64,000 bases of DNA from JANQOH01 sp965201155 (lineage in GTDB: Bacteria; Pseudomonadota; Alphaproteobacteria; UBA7887): positions 930,001 through 994,000 of the forward strand of contig OZ241752.1 of NCBI GenBank assembly GCA_965201155.1. Direction: 5' to 3'. The first letter of the stretch is position 1. The number at the start of each line of letters is the position of its first letter. Shown here piece by piece: positions 1 through 9,148 of this stretch. The notes beneath the pieces were generated by a model. The model did no database searches. It saw only the letters and a list, made by a program, of their open reading frames with translations, and was not told the DNA's origin. A program made the position numbers and the translations under genes.

Positions 1-1
1 C

Positions 2-613
2 AGCCTGCCCACCGACCAGGGCGCAACCTTCGACAAGGAAGTCTCGCTGAACGGCAGCGACCTCGCCCCCCACGTAACCTGGGGAACCAGCCCCCAGGAC
101 GTCGCTCCCATCACCGGCGCCGTACCCGACCCCGCCGACCGGGAGGATGAACGCGAACGCAACGCCCTCGCCAGCGCCCTCGACTACATGGCCCTCGCCC
201 CCAACACCCGCCTCACCGATATCACCATAGACCGCGTCTTCATCGGCAGTTGCACCAACGGACGCATCGAGGACCTGCGCGCCGCCGCACAGATCGCCAG
301 AGGCCGCCGCGTTGCCGACGGCGTCGGCGCCATGGTTGTCCCCGGTTCCGGCCTCGTAAAGGAACAGGCGGAAAGCGAAGGCCTCGACCGCATCTTCATC
401 GAAGCCGGCTTCGAGTGGCGTGAACCGGGCTGCTCAATGTGCCTCGCCATGAACGCCGACCGCCTCGAACCTGGGCAGCGTTGCGCCTCCACCTCCAACC
501 GCAACTTCGAAGGCCGCCAGGGACGCGGCGGACGCACCCACCTCGTCAGCCCCGCCATGGCCGCCGCGGCCGCGGTCGCCGGCCGCCTCGCCGACGTGCG
601 CGACTTCACCTGA
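2..613 (+). CDS. leuC: 3-isopropylmalate dehydratase large subunit, C-terminal part (cut by window edge)
   Basis: This aconitase-family subunit, with LeuD, isomerises 2-isopropylmalate to 3-isopropylmalate in leucine biosynthesis. The visible 203 residues contain all three [4Fe-4S] cysteine positions expected of LeuC: one in FIGSCTNGR and the CxxC pair in PGCSMC. The family-typical tail with an alanine-rich helix before the stop is also present. The start lies outside the window. leuD follows 34 nt downstream on the same strand, so the pair is an operon. Identity is secure. Confidence 0.97.
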   Translation, partial: SLPTDQGATFDKEVSLNGSDLAPHVTWGTSPQDVAPITGAVPDPADREDERERNALASALDYMALAPNTRLTDITIDRVFIGSCTNGRIEDLRAAAQIARGRRVADGVGAMVVPGSGLVKEQAESEGLDRIFIEAGFEWREPGCSMCLAMNADRLEPGQRCASTSNRNFEGRQGRGGRTHLVSPAMAAAAAVAGRLADVRDFT

Positions 614-647
614 CCCGGCGCCCCGGCGCATAACCAGGAAATCCCCC

Positions 648-1256
648 ATGCAGCCGTTCCGTACCTTGACCGGTATCGCCGCCCCCCTGCGCATGATCAA
701 CGTCGATACCGACCGGATCATCCCCAAACAGTTCCTCAAGACCATCAAGCGCACCGGCCTCGGCGTCAATCTGTTCAACGACCTGCGCTACACCCCCGAC
801 GGCGCCGAAATCCCCGGCTTTGTGCTCAACCGCAACCCCTGGCGCAACGCCGAACTCCTGATCGCCGGCGCCAATTTCGGCTGCGGATCCAGCCGCGAGC
901 ACGCCCCTTGGGCGCTGCTCGACTTCGGCATACGATGCGTCATCGCTCCCAGCTTCGCCGACATTTTCTACAATAACTGTTTCAAGAACGGCATCCTGCC
1001 CGTAACCCTGCCCGAACAAACGGTCGAAAATCTGCTTGATCAGGCCGAACAGGGCGGCAATGCCCGCTTCACGGTCGATCTCGAAAACTCTGCCGTCACC
1101 CCGCCGGACGGCGACCGCGTCACCTTCGCCATCGACCCGTTCCGCCGCCATTGCCTGCTCAACGGCCTCGATGACATCGGCCTCACATTGCAGAAGGCGC
1201 CGGCAATCGAAGCATTCGAAACCAGCCGGCGCGCCGCACAACCCTGGCTCGCCTGA
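648..1256 (+). CDS. leuD: 3-isopropylmalate dehydratase small subunit
   Basis: LeuD is the swivelling-domain partner of LeuC and completes the cytosolic isopropylmalate isomerase. The 202-residue length matches the family. The diagnostic substrate-binding stretch NFGCGSSREHAPWAL is present, followed by IAPSFADIFYNNCFKNGILP. An AGGAAA-type ribosome binding site lies just before the ATG. The gene sits between leuC and leuB in one leucine operon, 36 nt before leuB. Confidence 0.97.
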   Translation: MQPFRTLTGIAAPLRMINVDTDRIIPKQFLKTIKRTGLGVNLFNDLRYTPDGAEIPGFVLNRNPWRNAELLIAGANFGCGSSREHAPWALLDFGIRCVIAPSFADIFYNNCFKNGILPVTLPEQTVENLLDQAEQGGNARFTVDLENSAVTPPDGDRVTFAIDPFRRHCLLNGLDDIGLTLQKAPAIEAFETSRRAAQPWLA

Positions 1257-1292
1257 GCAACCCCCCAACCCGAAAACACAAGAGGAAATACA

Positions 1293-2405
1293 ATGGCAGG
1301 CAACAAGAAGTTGCTGCTGTTGCCCGGCGACGGCATCGGCCCCGAAGTGATGAATGAAACCCGCAAGGTCATCGACTGGTTCGGGCGCCGCGAGGCGCTG
1401 TCGTTCGAAACCGAGGAAGCGCTCGCCGGCGGCGCCTCTTATGATACCCACGGCACCCCGCTCACCAATGCCGCCATGGACCTCGCAATGGAAGCCGACG
1501 CAGTGCTGTTCGGCGCCGTCGGCGGCCCCAAATGGGACGAACTCGACTTCTCTGTGAAGCCCGAACGCGGCCTCCTGCGCTTGCGCAAGGAAATGGACCT
1601 GTTCGCCAATCTGCGCCCCGCCACCGTCTTCGAACCGCTGGTGGAAGCCTCCACCCTCAAACCCGACATCGTCCGCGGGCTCGATATCATGATCGTCCGC
1701 GAATTGACCGGCGGCATATATTTCGGCGAGCCGCGCGGCGTCGAAACCCTCGCCGACGGCAGCCGGCGCGGCGTCAATACGGAAGTCTATACCACCCCCG
1801 AAGTGGAGCGCGTCGGCCGCGTGGCACTTGACCTCGCACGCAAGCGGCGCAACTTCGTGCATTCCGTCGAAAAAGCCAATGTCATGGAAAGCGGCCAGAT
1901 GTGGCGCGAGGATATGCAAGCGCTGCGCGACCGCGAATATGACGACGTCGAACTGCACCACATGTATGCCGACAATGCTGCCATGCAACTCGTGCGCTGG
2001 CCCGCCCAGTTCGACGTCATGGTCGCCGGCAACCTCTTCGCCGATATCCTCTCCGACTGCGCGGCCATGCTCACCGGCTCACTCGGCATGCTTCCCTCGG
2101 CGAGCCTCGGCGCCGCTGACGAGACCGGACGCCGGCGCGCCCTCTATGAGCCGGTGCATGGCTCCGCCCCCGACATCGCCGGACAGGGCAAGGCCAACCC
2201 CATCGCCATGCTCACCTCCTTCTCGATGATGCTGCGCTACTCGCTCGACCTTGAAGCAGAAGCCGACCTGGTAGAAAAGGCGGTCGTCGGCGTCCTCGCG
2301 CGCGGCGTCCGCACCGCCGACATCATGCAGGACGGCATGACCGAAGTCTCCACCGCCGCAATGGGCGAAGCCATCATCGCCGAACTCGAAACATTGACCG
2401 CCTGA
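1293..2405 (+). CDS. leuB: 3-isopropylmalate dehydrogenase
   Basis: LeuB oxidatively decarboxylates 3-isopropylmalate with NAD+ to 2-ketoisocaproate. The 370-residue length is normal. Family motifs are the ELTGGIYFGEPRG loop, VEKANVMESGQMWRE with its substrate Lys/Asn, and the metal-binding aspartates in DILSDCAAML. The NAD-binding GSAPDIAGQGKANPIA follows. The ribosome binding site AGAGGAAA is strong. The gene ends the biosynthetic leu genes; a 2-hydroxyacid dehydrogenase starts 15 nt later on the same strand. Confidence 0.97.
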   Translation: MAGNKKLLLLPGDGIGPEVMNETRKVIDWFGRREALSFETEEALAGGASYDTHGTPLTNAAMDLAMEADAVLFGAVGGPKWDELDFSVKPERGLLRLRKEMDLFANLRPATVFEPLVEASTLKPDIVRGLDIMIVRELTGGIYFGEPRGVETLADGSRRGVNTEVYTTPEVERVGRVALDLARKRRNFVHSVEKANVMESGQMWREDMQALRDREYDDVELHHMYADNAAMQLVRWPAQFDVMVAGNLFADILSDCAAMLTGSLGMLPSASLGAADETGRRRALYEPVHGSAPDIAGQGKANPIAMLTSFSMMLRYSLDLEAEADLVEKAVVGVLARGVRTADIMQDGMTEVSTAAMGEAIIAELETLTA

Positions 2406-2420
2406 TCCGCACAGGCGCGT

Positions 2421-3368
2421 ATGAAACTCATCTGGCACCATACCGCCGGCGCGTGGCTCCGCCGCGAACTCGCGGCGCTGGAAGGCCGGCACGGCCTCGC
2501 CGTGGAAGTGATATTGCCAAAAGACCATGCGCGCCTGCGTGAAACCCTCCCCGCCGCCGACGCTGTCTGGCACGTGCTGGAACCCTTCACGGCCGAATTC
2601 ATCGCCGCCGCGCCAAAATTGCGCCTGATCCAGAAAATCGGCGTCGGCGTCAACACCATCGACTTGGCGGCCGCCTCGGCGCGCGGCATTGCCGTGTGCA
2701 ACATGCCGGGAACCAATAGTCGCGCCGTTGCCGAAATGACCCTGGGGCTGATGCTTGGCTGCCTGCGGCGCTTGCTCGAACTGCACCGCCGTACCGCCGC
2801 GGGCAAGGGCTGGCAACTGCCCGACGACCTGCCCGAAGGCCTTGGGGAAATTTGCGGACGCACCGTCGGTCTGATCGGCTATGGCGCAGTGCCCCGCGTA
2901 CTCGCCCCGACCCTTGCAACCCTCGGCGCTCGCATTCTCTACACCGCCACCGCACCAAAGGGCGACGCGATCGGCGAGTGGCGAACCCTCGAACCTCTGC
3001 TCGCCGAAAGCGACATTGTCTCCTTGCACGTCCCCCTGACACCGGAAACCGCCGGCATGATCGACGCCGCACGGCTTGAGCGCATGAAACGGGGAGCAAT
3101 TCTGATCAACACCGCACGCGGCGGCCTCGTCGATGAAGATGCCATGTGCCGCGCCCTTCGCGACGGACACCTCGCCGCCGCCGGCCTCGACGTATTCGCC
3201 CGGGAGCCCACCCCGGCCGACACCCCGGTCCTCCAACTCGAAAACGTCGTCATGACGCCCCATGTTGCATGGCAGACAAGGGAAACACTGGAGCGAAGCC
3301 TTGCCGTTGCGATCGAAAACTGCCGCCGCCTGTCCGCCGGGGAACCTCTGCGCCATCAGGTAAACTGA
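2421..3368 (+). CDS. D-isomer-specific 2-hydroxyacid dehydrogenase
   Basis: This predicted NAD(P)-dependent 2-hydroxyacid dehydrogenase has 315 residues. It has the catalytic Arg in NTARGGLVDE, a Glu in FAREPTP and the catalytic His in TPHVAWQT. The nucleotide-binding loop reads GLIGYGAVP, so the third glycine of the usual GxGxxG is replaced by proline. It starts 15 nt after leuB and is probably cotranscribed with it. The substrate is unknown. A role on branched 2-hydroxy/2-keto acids would fit the neighbourhood but is inference only. Confidence 0.85.
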   Translation: MKLIWHHTAGAWLRRELAALEGRHGLAVEVILPKDHARLRETLPAADAVWHVLEPFTAEFIAAAPKLRLIQKIGVGVNTIDLAAASARGIAVCNMPGTNSRAVAEMTLGLMLGCLRRLLELHRRTAAGKGWQLPDDLPEGLGEICGRTVGLIGYGAVPRVLAPTLATLGARILYTATAPKGDAIGEWRTLEPLLAESDIVSLHVPLTPETAGMIDAARLERMKRGAILINTARGGLVDEDAMCRALRDGHLAAAGLDVFAREPTPADTPVLQLENVVMTPHVAWQTRETLERSLAVAIENCRRLSAGEPLRHQVN

Positions 3369-3402
3369 AGCCACACATCAACGGAAAAGGACCAGCACCA
3401 GC

Positions 3403-4458
3403 ATGCACTGCCAACAGATCACCGCTTGGGGCCAGCCCCTCGAGGCGCGCGACTATCCGACGCCCACGCCGCAAGGCACGCAGGTTCTGCTGAAAGTGGA
3501 AGCCGCTGGCGTATGTCATAGCGACGTACATATCCGCGCCGGCTATTTCGACCTCGGTGACGGCGAAAAACTCAGCCTCGAAGAGCGAGGCGCTTCCCTG
3601 CCGCTGACACTGGGCCACGAAACCGTGGGTGAAGTTGTCGCCCTCGGCCCCGAAGCCCAGGGTGCCGCAATCGGCGACAGGCGCATCGTCTTCCCCTGGA
3701 TCGGTTGCGACGATTGCGACTGGTGCGGCTCCGGGCGCGAACACCTCTGCGCAACAGCAAAATTTATCGGTGCGCGAGTTGATGGCGGATACGCCGACCA
3801 CGTAATCGTGCCGCACCCCAGATATCTCATCGATTACGGCGACATACCCACAAATCTAGCCTGCACCTACGCCTGCTCCGGTATCACCGCTTACGGCGCC
3901 TTGACAAAGGTCGGCGACATCGGCGCCGGTGACTCCATCGTCATCATCGGCGCTGGCGGCGTTGGACTCAATGCCGTGCATATCGCGCAGGCGCTTTATG
4001 ACGCCCCCGTCATCGTCGCAGACATTGACGCGTCCAAGCGCCAAGCCGCACAAGGCGCCGGCGCCGCACATGTCATCGATAATTCCGACCCCGATGCCGT
4101 GGCAGAAGTCATCGAACGCACCGGTGGCGGCGCGGCCGCAACCCTGGACTTCGTCGGCGCCGGACCGAGTTCCCAATTCGGCATTGATGTGCTGCGCAAA
4201 GCGGGTACTCACGTAGTCGTGGGCCTCTATGGCGGCAGCAAACTGCCGCTTCCCTTGCCCACCGTGCCGCCGCGGCAACTCACGCTGCGAGGCTCCTATG
4301 TCGGAACCCTGCCCGAAATGCACGCGCTGATGGAGCTGGTACGCGCCGGCAAGGTGCCGCCGATCCCCACCACCCCCCGCTCGCTCGCCGAAGCCAATGC
4401 GGCGGTCGATGACCTGGAAGAGGGCCGCGTTGTCGGGCGCTATGTGTTGAACCCCTGA
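3403..4458 (+). CDS. Zinc-dependent alcohol dehydrogenase (MDR superfamily)
   Basis: This medium-chain dehydrogenase/reductase has 351 residues. Catalytic zinc ligands are in GVCHSDVH and LGHETVGEV, and the structural-zinc cysteine cluster is GCDDCDWCGSGREHLC. The Rossmann motif is GAGGVGLNAVH. It probably oxidises an alcohol with NAD(P)+, but the substrate cannot be named. It follows the hydroxyacid dehydrogenase by 34 nt and probably belongs to the same transcript. Confidence 0.88.
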   Translation: MHCQQITAWGQPLEARDYPTPTPQGTQVLLKVEAAGVCHSDVHIRAGYFDLGDGEKLSLEERGASLPLTLGHETVGEVVALGPEAQGAAIGDRRIVFPWIGCDDCDWCGSGREHLCATAKFIGARVDGGYADHVIVPHPRYLIDYGDIPTNLACTYACSGITAYGALTKVGDIGAGDSIVIIGAGGVGLNAVHIAQALYDAPVIVADIDASKRQAAQGAGAAHVIDNSDPDAVAEVIERTGGGAAATLDFVGAGPSSQFGIDVLRKAGTHVVVGLYGGSKLPLPLPTVPPRQLTLRGSYVGTLPEMHALMELVRAGKVPPIPTTPRSLAEANAAVDDLEEGRVVGRYVLNP

Positions 4459-4598
4459 CACTGCTGCTTCCTTGCTCATGCAGCAAAGATAATTTATGGT
4501 TACGTGGCGGCGCACATGTTGAGCCGCTGCAAGCATTACCGGGAACGGTCAGTCGGCCGCTTCGTCGGAAGGGAAACCTTGGCTTGGTAGAGTGAATC

Positions 4599-5783
4599 AT
4601 GGCGATTGACTTGCGGTATATTGCGCTTTGCTGTGCGTTCGGCGCGCTTGGCGCGTGCGGCTATTCCGGCGAAGGCCTGTGGCCCGACGCCACCGAGCGC
4701 GCCCAGTTGGAGATCCCGCCCGGCATCGGCGCCGGAGACACCCAGCCGACAACCCCTCTGCCGGTGCCGGAAGCCCGACCCGTGCCGCCGCCCATGCCGC
4801 TGCCAACGCCCGTGGTCGTCGAAGCCACCCCGCGCGCCAGATCGACAGCCGTCGCAGCACGGACGCCGGCACCCACTGACAGCGCAGCGTCCAACTTGCT
4901 TCACCAGCACGCCGTCGCACTCGATAACGAGCTCTCCGCACTCGCCGGCTTGATCGATAATCAGCGCGCGGAATATCAGGAACTCGCCGGCGGCGTCGCC
5001 CAGTCCGCACAACTCCACGCTGCCGTCATGACCGCCCTCAATGAGCGCATCCGGCAGGGCGCATCCCCGGACGATCCGATTCTGGTCAGCCAGTGGCGCG
5101 CCGCCCAAAGCGCGCTCGAAGCTGTCAATGCCGCCTATGCCAACCGCCTGCGCGCACTCGGTGATCGCATCGAAGACAATCGCGGCATGACTACCTACCT
5201 GACGGAATCTACCCGCGCCGCGAGCGCCGTGCGCACCGCCCTCGGTGTGGATCAGGGCCAGATCAACGTCGTCGCAAGCGGTGTCCAGGAAATTGCCGGC
5301 GAAAACGAACGCTTGCTCGCCGCAATAGATGGCGCAGTAAATCGCCATGGGACTCAATCACCCCCCCTCCCGACCAGGGCCGCGAATGACGCCGCCAGCG
5401 TCAGTGAACCGGTGACACTCGCAGCCATGCCCCCGCCGGCGCCACCCCCCAACCCGCCGCCCCTGTCCAACGCCATGGTCGACAGTGGCGCACTCATCAC
5501 CATTCGTTTCAACGGCCGCGATGTCGCCTATGAGCAAGCGTTGTTCGACGCCGTGAGCGCCGCCTTGGAAAGCCGGCCCGACGCACGCTTCGAACTCGTC
5601 GCTGTAACTCCGCCCGCTACCACCAGGCAGGAAACCGAAACCAATGCCCGCAACGCCAGCCGCAATGCCGAACGCGTCGCTCGCTCGCTGCTGGCCATGA
5701 ACCTCCCCGCCGACCGGCTGGATATGGCGTTCACGACTGGAACCGACGCAAGCGGCAACGAGATACGGCTGTTCGTGCGCTGA
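4599..5783 (+). CDS. Predicted lipoprotein with OmpA-like C-terminal region
   Basis: The 394-residue protein has a short hydrophobic N-terminus ending in the lipobox LGAC (Cys20), so it should be lipidated and membrane anchored. A Pro-rich linker (about residues 45-75) leads to a helical region. A second Pro-rich linker near residue 270 precedes a C-terminal domain of about 100 residues. That domain has an OmpA-like alternation and an RNASRNAERVARSL helix, as in OmpA domains where this helix carries the NxxLSxxRA signature, but the match is weak. The next gene starts 11 nt downstream. Function unknown; possibly envelope organisation. Confidence 0.7.
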   Translation: MAIDLRYIALCCAFGALGACGYSGEGLWPDATERAQLEIPPGIGAGDTQPTTPLPVPEARPVPPPMPLPTPVVVEATPRARSTAVAARTPAPTDSAASNLLHQHAVALDNELSALAGLIDNQRAEYQELAGGVAQSAQLHAAVMTALNERIRQGASPDDPILVSQWRAAQSALEAVNAAYANRLRALGDRIEDNRGMTTYLTESTRAASAVRTALGVDQGQINVVASGVQEIAGENERLLAAIDGAVNRHGTQSPPLPTRAANDAASVSEPVTLAAMPPPAPPPNPPPLSNAMVDSGALITIRFNGRDVAYEQALFDAVSAALESRPDARFELVAVTPPATTRQETETNARNASRNAERVARSLLAMNLPADRLDMAFTTGTDASGNEIRLFVR

Positions 5784-5793
5784 CAACCTCGCG

Positions 5794-6213
5794 ATGAAGA
5801 TCCTTGCCGCCGCGCTGACGCTGTTCCTCTGGGCCGCGCCGGCCAGCGGCAGCCATCTGGAAGATGCTGACCGAGCCGCCATTCGCGCCGTCATCGAAGC
5901 ACAACTCGCAGCATTTGCTCGCGACGACGCCGAGGCCGCTTTCGCCTTTGCCGCACCCGGAATACAGGCGAAATTCGGCGACGCCGTCACGTTTATTTCA
6001 ATGGTGCGAGCGGCCTACAACCCCGTCTATCGCCCGGGTGCCATCCAGTTCCACAATCTCGACCTGTCCGGCGCCCAACCCGTGCAGCGCGTACTCATCG
6101 TTGACCGCACCGGCGCCCCGTTTCTCGCCCTGTACCCTATGCAACGCCAGCCCGACGGCGCGTGGCGAATAGCTGGCTGCGTTCTCGTTCCCTGGCAGGG
6201 CGAAGGCGCCTGA
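5794..6213 (+). CDS. DUF4864-type exported protein
   Basis: A 139-residue protein with a cleavable-looking signal peptide (residues 1 to about 20, ending ASGS) and a compact SnoaL-like alpha+beta domain. The VIEAQLAAFARDDAEAAFAFAAPGIQ stretch and the terminal WRIAGC segment match what I know of DUF4864. No enzymatic residue can be assigned. It follows the lipoprotein gene by 11 nt and is convergent with the thermonuclease-like gene 17 nt away. Confidence 0.75.
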   Translation: MKILAAALTLFLWAAPASGSHLEDADRAAIRAVIEAQLAAFARDDAEAAFAFAAPGIQAKFGDAVTFISMVRAAYNPVYRPGAIQFHNLDLSGAQPVQRVLIVDRTGAPFLALYPMQRQPDGAWRIAGCVLVPWQGEGA

Positions 6214-6229
6214 TATCATCCTCCGCTAC

Positions 6230-7078
6230 CTACGGAGGCTCCCCCAATAACTCGATCTGTTCCGGATGCGTGGCGATGATCTCAGGGCCGTTATATCGCT
6301 GTAGCCAGCCGCGAACCCGAACACGCCGCCCTTTCAGCGCTGCCGTGGATTCAACCCCCGCAGCCGCCCACACCCGCTCGAACAATGGCCGGTTGCGCGG
6401 TGCCACCGTCACCGTGAAATCCGTTCGCCAATCCTCGCCGAAATTCAGATACACCCTCCCCCGCACAACCGCTGCCGAAACCACCCGCCCTTCGACAAGC
6501 TGGAATTGCCCCATGTCCTCTGCTTCCAGACCGTCAACCGTTCGCACGCGGTAGAGCGGATGCGCCCACAGCCCTCGCAATTCCGCACGCGCTGCCGCCT
6601 CCGCCACCAGAAGTTCGCCCAACAGGGCGCGGTTGTCGGCAAAACCGTAAACCCTTGCCATTCCCGCCCGCACCATCGCACGCTGAATCCACAAACCGTC
6701 ACCGCGCACCACATGTGCCAGCGCGCGCCCATGCCGGTCACGCCGAACACCGCCATAATGCAGCGTCAACATCTCACCGCCGACCAGACCCGCCAGAGTA
6801 TCCCGCGCCTCCGCAGCAAACGACCAGTCGACAAGGCCCCGGCGCCCCAATGCCAGCTTCGGCGCCTGCAGCCCGACCAGACGCACCCGCAACTCCCCAT
6901 CAATTTCGAGGGTATCGCCGTCAATTACGGATGTTGCGCGGCCGCTCTCCCCCGTCGGCAGGCCGTCCACCGGCGCTGCCCCGGCCGCCGCCGCCGCAAC
7001 CATGAACGCAGCGGCCAGCGCCCCGCCGCAGCAAAGGCATTCCCGAGTGCGCCGCCTAGCTCCGCGCACGCGCAACAT
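6230..7078 (-). CDS. Thermonuclease-family (TNase-like) protein with altered active site
   Basis: A 282-residue exported protein with a hydrophobic N-terminus and one staphylococcal-nuclease-like domain (about residues 48-160). DGDT and RHGRALAHV are recognisable. The family's catalytic motif normally reads like RLxGIDAPE, but here it is RLVGLQAPK, so the metal-binding Asp and catalytic Glu are replaced. Enzymatic activity is therefore doubtful and a binding role is possible. The C-terminal ~100 residues form a separate beta-rich region. The start codon lies only 16 nt from the divergent pip start, so the true start could be further in. Confidence 0.8.
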   Translation of the reverse strand: MLRVRGARRRTRECLCCGGALAAAFMVAAAAAGAAPVDGLPTGESGRATSVIDGDTLEIDGELRVRLVGLQAPKLALGRRGLVDWSFAAEARDTLAGLVGGEMLTLHYGGVRRDRHGRALAHVVRGDGLWIQRAMVRAGMARVYGFADNRALLGELLVAEAAARAELRGLWAHPLYRVRTVDGLEAEDMGQFQLVEGRVVSAAVVRGRVYLNFGEDWRTDFTVTVAPRNRPLFERVWAAAGVESTAALKGRRVRVRGWLQRYNGPEIIATHPEQIELLGEPP

Positions 7079-7094
7079 GGTTAGCAGGACAACA

Positions 7095-8042
7095 ATGGAA
7101 CACGGACTCTATCCGGAAATCACGCCGCACGCCTCCGGCACCCTGCGGCTCGACGATACGCACATCATGTATTGGGAGCAAAGCGGTAATCCTGATGGCG
7201 AGCCCGTGGTCTTCCTTCATGGCGGTCCTGGCGCCGGCGCAACCCCGGTCAACCGGCGCTTCTTCGATCCCGCACATTATCGAATCATCATATTCGACCA
7301 GCGCGGTGCCGGACGGTCGCAGCCGCTGGGCGCATTGATCAACAATACCACCCCCCATCTCATCACCGATATGGAAAACCTGCGAGCGCATCTCGGCATC
7401 GATCGCTGGATCGTCTTCGGCGGCTCCTGGGGTTCGACACTGGCGCTCGCCTACGGCCAGGCGCATCCGGAACGCTGCCGCGCCTTCGTCTTGCGCGGCA
7501 TATTCCTCGGACGAAACAGTGAAATCGCCTGGTTCCTTCACGGCATCGGCAGGTTTTTCCCGGAACACTGGCAGATATTCGCTGCCCACATCCCGGCGGA
7601 CGAACAACACGACCTGCTCACCGCCTACCATACCCGCCTCACCGACCCCGATCCCCGCATCCACATGCCGGCAGCGCGCGCATGGAGCCGTTACGAAGGC
7701 GCTTGCTCCACCTTGCTGCCAAGCGCGGAGACCGTGGCCGCATTTGAACACGATACCATGGCGCTCGGCCTTGCGCGCATTGAGGCGCACTATTTCATCA
7801 ATCGCCTCTTCCTTCCCGAGAACGCCCTTCTCGGCGGTATCCACCGCATCCGCAGTATCCCCGGCTACATCGTGCAGGGACGCTACGACATGGTGTGCCC
7901 CATCGAAACCGCCGACGCCCTCGCCTCCGCCTGGCCTGAAGCCCGCTTCACGGTGGCCGAGAAAGCAGGCCACTCCGCCATGGAACCTGAGATTCGCAGC
8001 GCCCTCATAGCCGTAATGAATGAACTGCGGGAAGCGGCTTAG
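7095..8042 (+). CDS. pip: Proline iminopeptidase
   Basis: An alpha/beta-hydrolase (315 residues) that removes N-terminal proline from peptides in the cytoplasm. The oxyanion motif FLHGGPGAGA, nucleophile elbow GGSWGS, DQRGAGRS, the acid in GRYDMVCP and the catalytic His in AGHSAMEP are all as in the S33 proline iminopeptidases. I chose the ATG at 7095 because the family starts with a MExGLYPEI-like segment and an AGCAGGAC-type site precedes it. A longer upstream extension has no homology. It converges with the aldo/keto reductase, overlapping by 4 nt. Confidence 0.93.
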   Translation: MEHGLYPEITPHASGTLRLDDTHIMYWEQSGNPDGEPVVFLHGGPGAGATPVNRRFFDPAHYRIIIFDQRGAGRSQPLGALINNTTPHLITDMENLRAHLGIDRWIVFGGSWGSTLALAYGQAHPERCRAFVLRGIFLGRNSEIAWFLHGIGRFFPEHWQIFAAHIPADEQHDLLTAYHTRLTDPDPRIHMPAARAWSRYEGACSTLLPSAETVAAFEHDTMALGLARIEAHYFINRLFLPENALLGGIHRIRSIPGYIVQGRYDMVCPIETADALASAWPEARFTVAEKAGHSAMEPEIRSALIAVMNELREAA

Positions 8043-9097
8043 GGGCAGGGGTAAATATATCGCCGATGCACCTCTTCCAGGCGTTCCTCGACATCCGAAC
8101 CGAGAACGACATCTGCGCTCGCCAGATTTGCCTCTAGCTGATCGATGGTCGTCGCGCCGATGATATTGGAAGTCACAAATGGCCGTGAAGTGACAAACGC
8201 CAGCGCCATTTGTGCCGGGTCCAGCCCCGCGTCCCGCGCAATCTGAACATAGGCGGCGGTTGCGGAATCTCCCTGCGGGTTCGAATAGCGCTCGAAACGC
8301 TCGAACATCGCCCTCCGCGACCCTGGCGGGCGACGCCCCTCCAGATATTTGCCGGACAGGACCCCGCCGCCCAGCGGAGAATAGGCCAACAGCCCGACAT
8401 CCTCGCGATGCGCGATCTCTGCCAACCCGTTCTCGAATGACCGATTCAACAGCGAGTAGGGGTTTTGAATCGCCGCTGCACGCGGAAAACCGTGCTGCTC
8501 CGCCCCCATCAGATATTGCATCGTCCCCCACGGCGTTTCGTTCGAGAGGCCGATATGGCGCACCTTGCCCGCCTTGACAGCTGCATCCAGCGCGGCCAGC
8601 GTTTCCTCGATCGGCGTATCGTCCTTCCGCGGCTCATGCGCATAGCCAAGTGTCCCGAAATTGTTCACCCGCCGCTCCGGCCAGTGGACCTGATAGAGAT
8701 CGATACAGTCTGTCCGCAGGCGGGTGAGGCTTCCGTCCAGCGCCTCCATGATGTGCGCTGCAGTGAGTCGCGGGCCGCCGCGGATCCAGTGAAAAGCCGG
8801 CGGACCCGAGGGATTCGGGTTTGTACGCCCGGTAACCTTGGTCGCTACCACCGCCCGCTGCCGGTTGCCGGGGCGGGCCAGCCACTCGCCGATGATCTCT
8901 TCGGTGCGGTGCACTGTCTCGGCCGTCGGCGGAGCTGGATACATCTCCGCCACATCGAAGAAATTGACACCGAGGTCGAACGCGCGGTCGAGTTGTTCGT
9001 GCGCTTCCGCAGCGCTGTTCTGCTGCCCCCATGTCATGGTGCCAAGACACAGGGCGCTGACGCGCACATCGGTGCGCCCGAGCTGCCGGTATTCCAT
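8039..9097 (-). CDS. tas: Tas-like NADP(H)-dependent aldo/keto reductase
   Basis: A 352-residue aldo/keto reductase very similar in layout to E. coli Tas: LCLGTMTWGQQNS, FFDVAEMYPAPP (catalytic Asp/Tyr), VVATKV (catalytic Lys) and LYQVHWP (catalytic His). IQNPYSLLNRSFE, LGGGVLSGKYL and a C-terminal YIYPCP follow. The start at 9097 has a CAGGAG site 7 nt upstream; a further upstream in-frame start would add 12 unconserved residues. Physiological substrate unknown. The 3' end overlaps pip by 4 nt, tail to tail. Confidence 0.9.
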   Translation of the reverse strand: MEYRQLGRTDVRVSALCLGTMTWGQQNSAAEAHEQLDRAFDLGVNFFDVAEMYPAPPTAETVHRTEEIIGEWLARPGNRQRAVVATKVTGRTNPNPSGPPAFHWIRGGPRLTAAHIMEALDGSLTRLRTDCIDLYQVHWPERRVNNFGTLGYAHEPRKDDTPIEETLAALDAAVKAGKVRHIGLSNETPWGTMQYLMGAEQHGFPRAAAIQNPYSLLNRSFENGLAEIAHREDVGLLAYSPLGGGVLSGKYLEGRRPPGSRRAMFERFERYSNPQGDSATAAYVQIARDAGLDPAQMALAFVTSRPFVTSNIIGATTIDQLEANLASADVVLGSDVEERLEEVHRRYIYPCP

Positions 9098-9148
9098 GAT
9101 ACTCCTGTCTGTGGTTTGCCGATCGTCGGCCACTGGCCGCGAGGGCGT

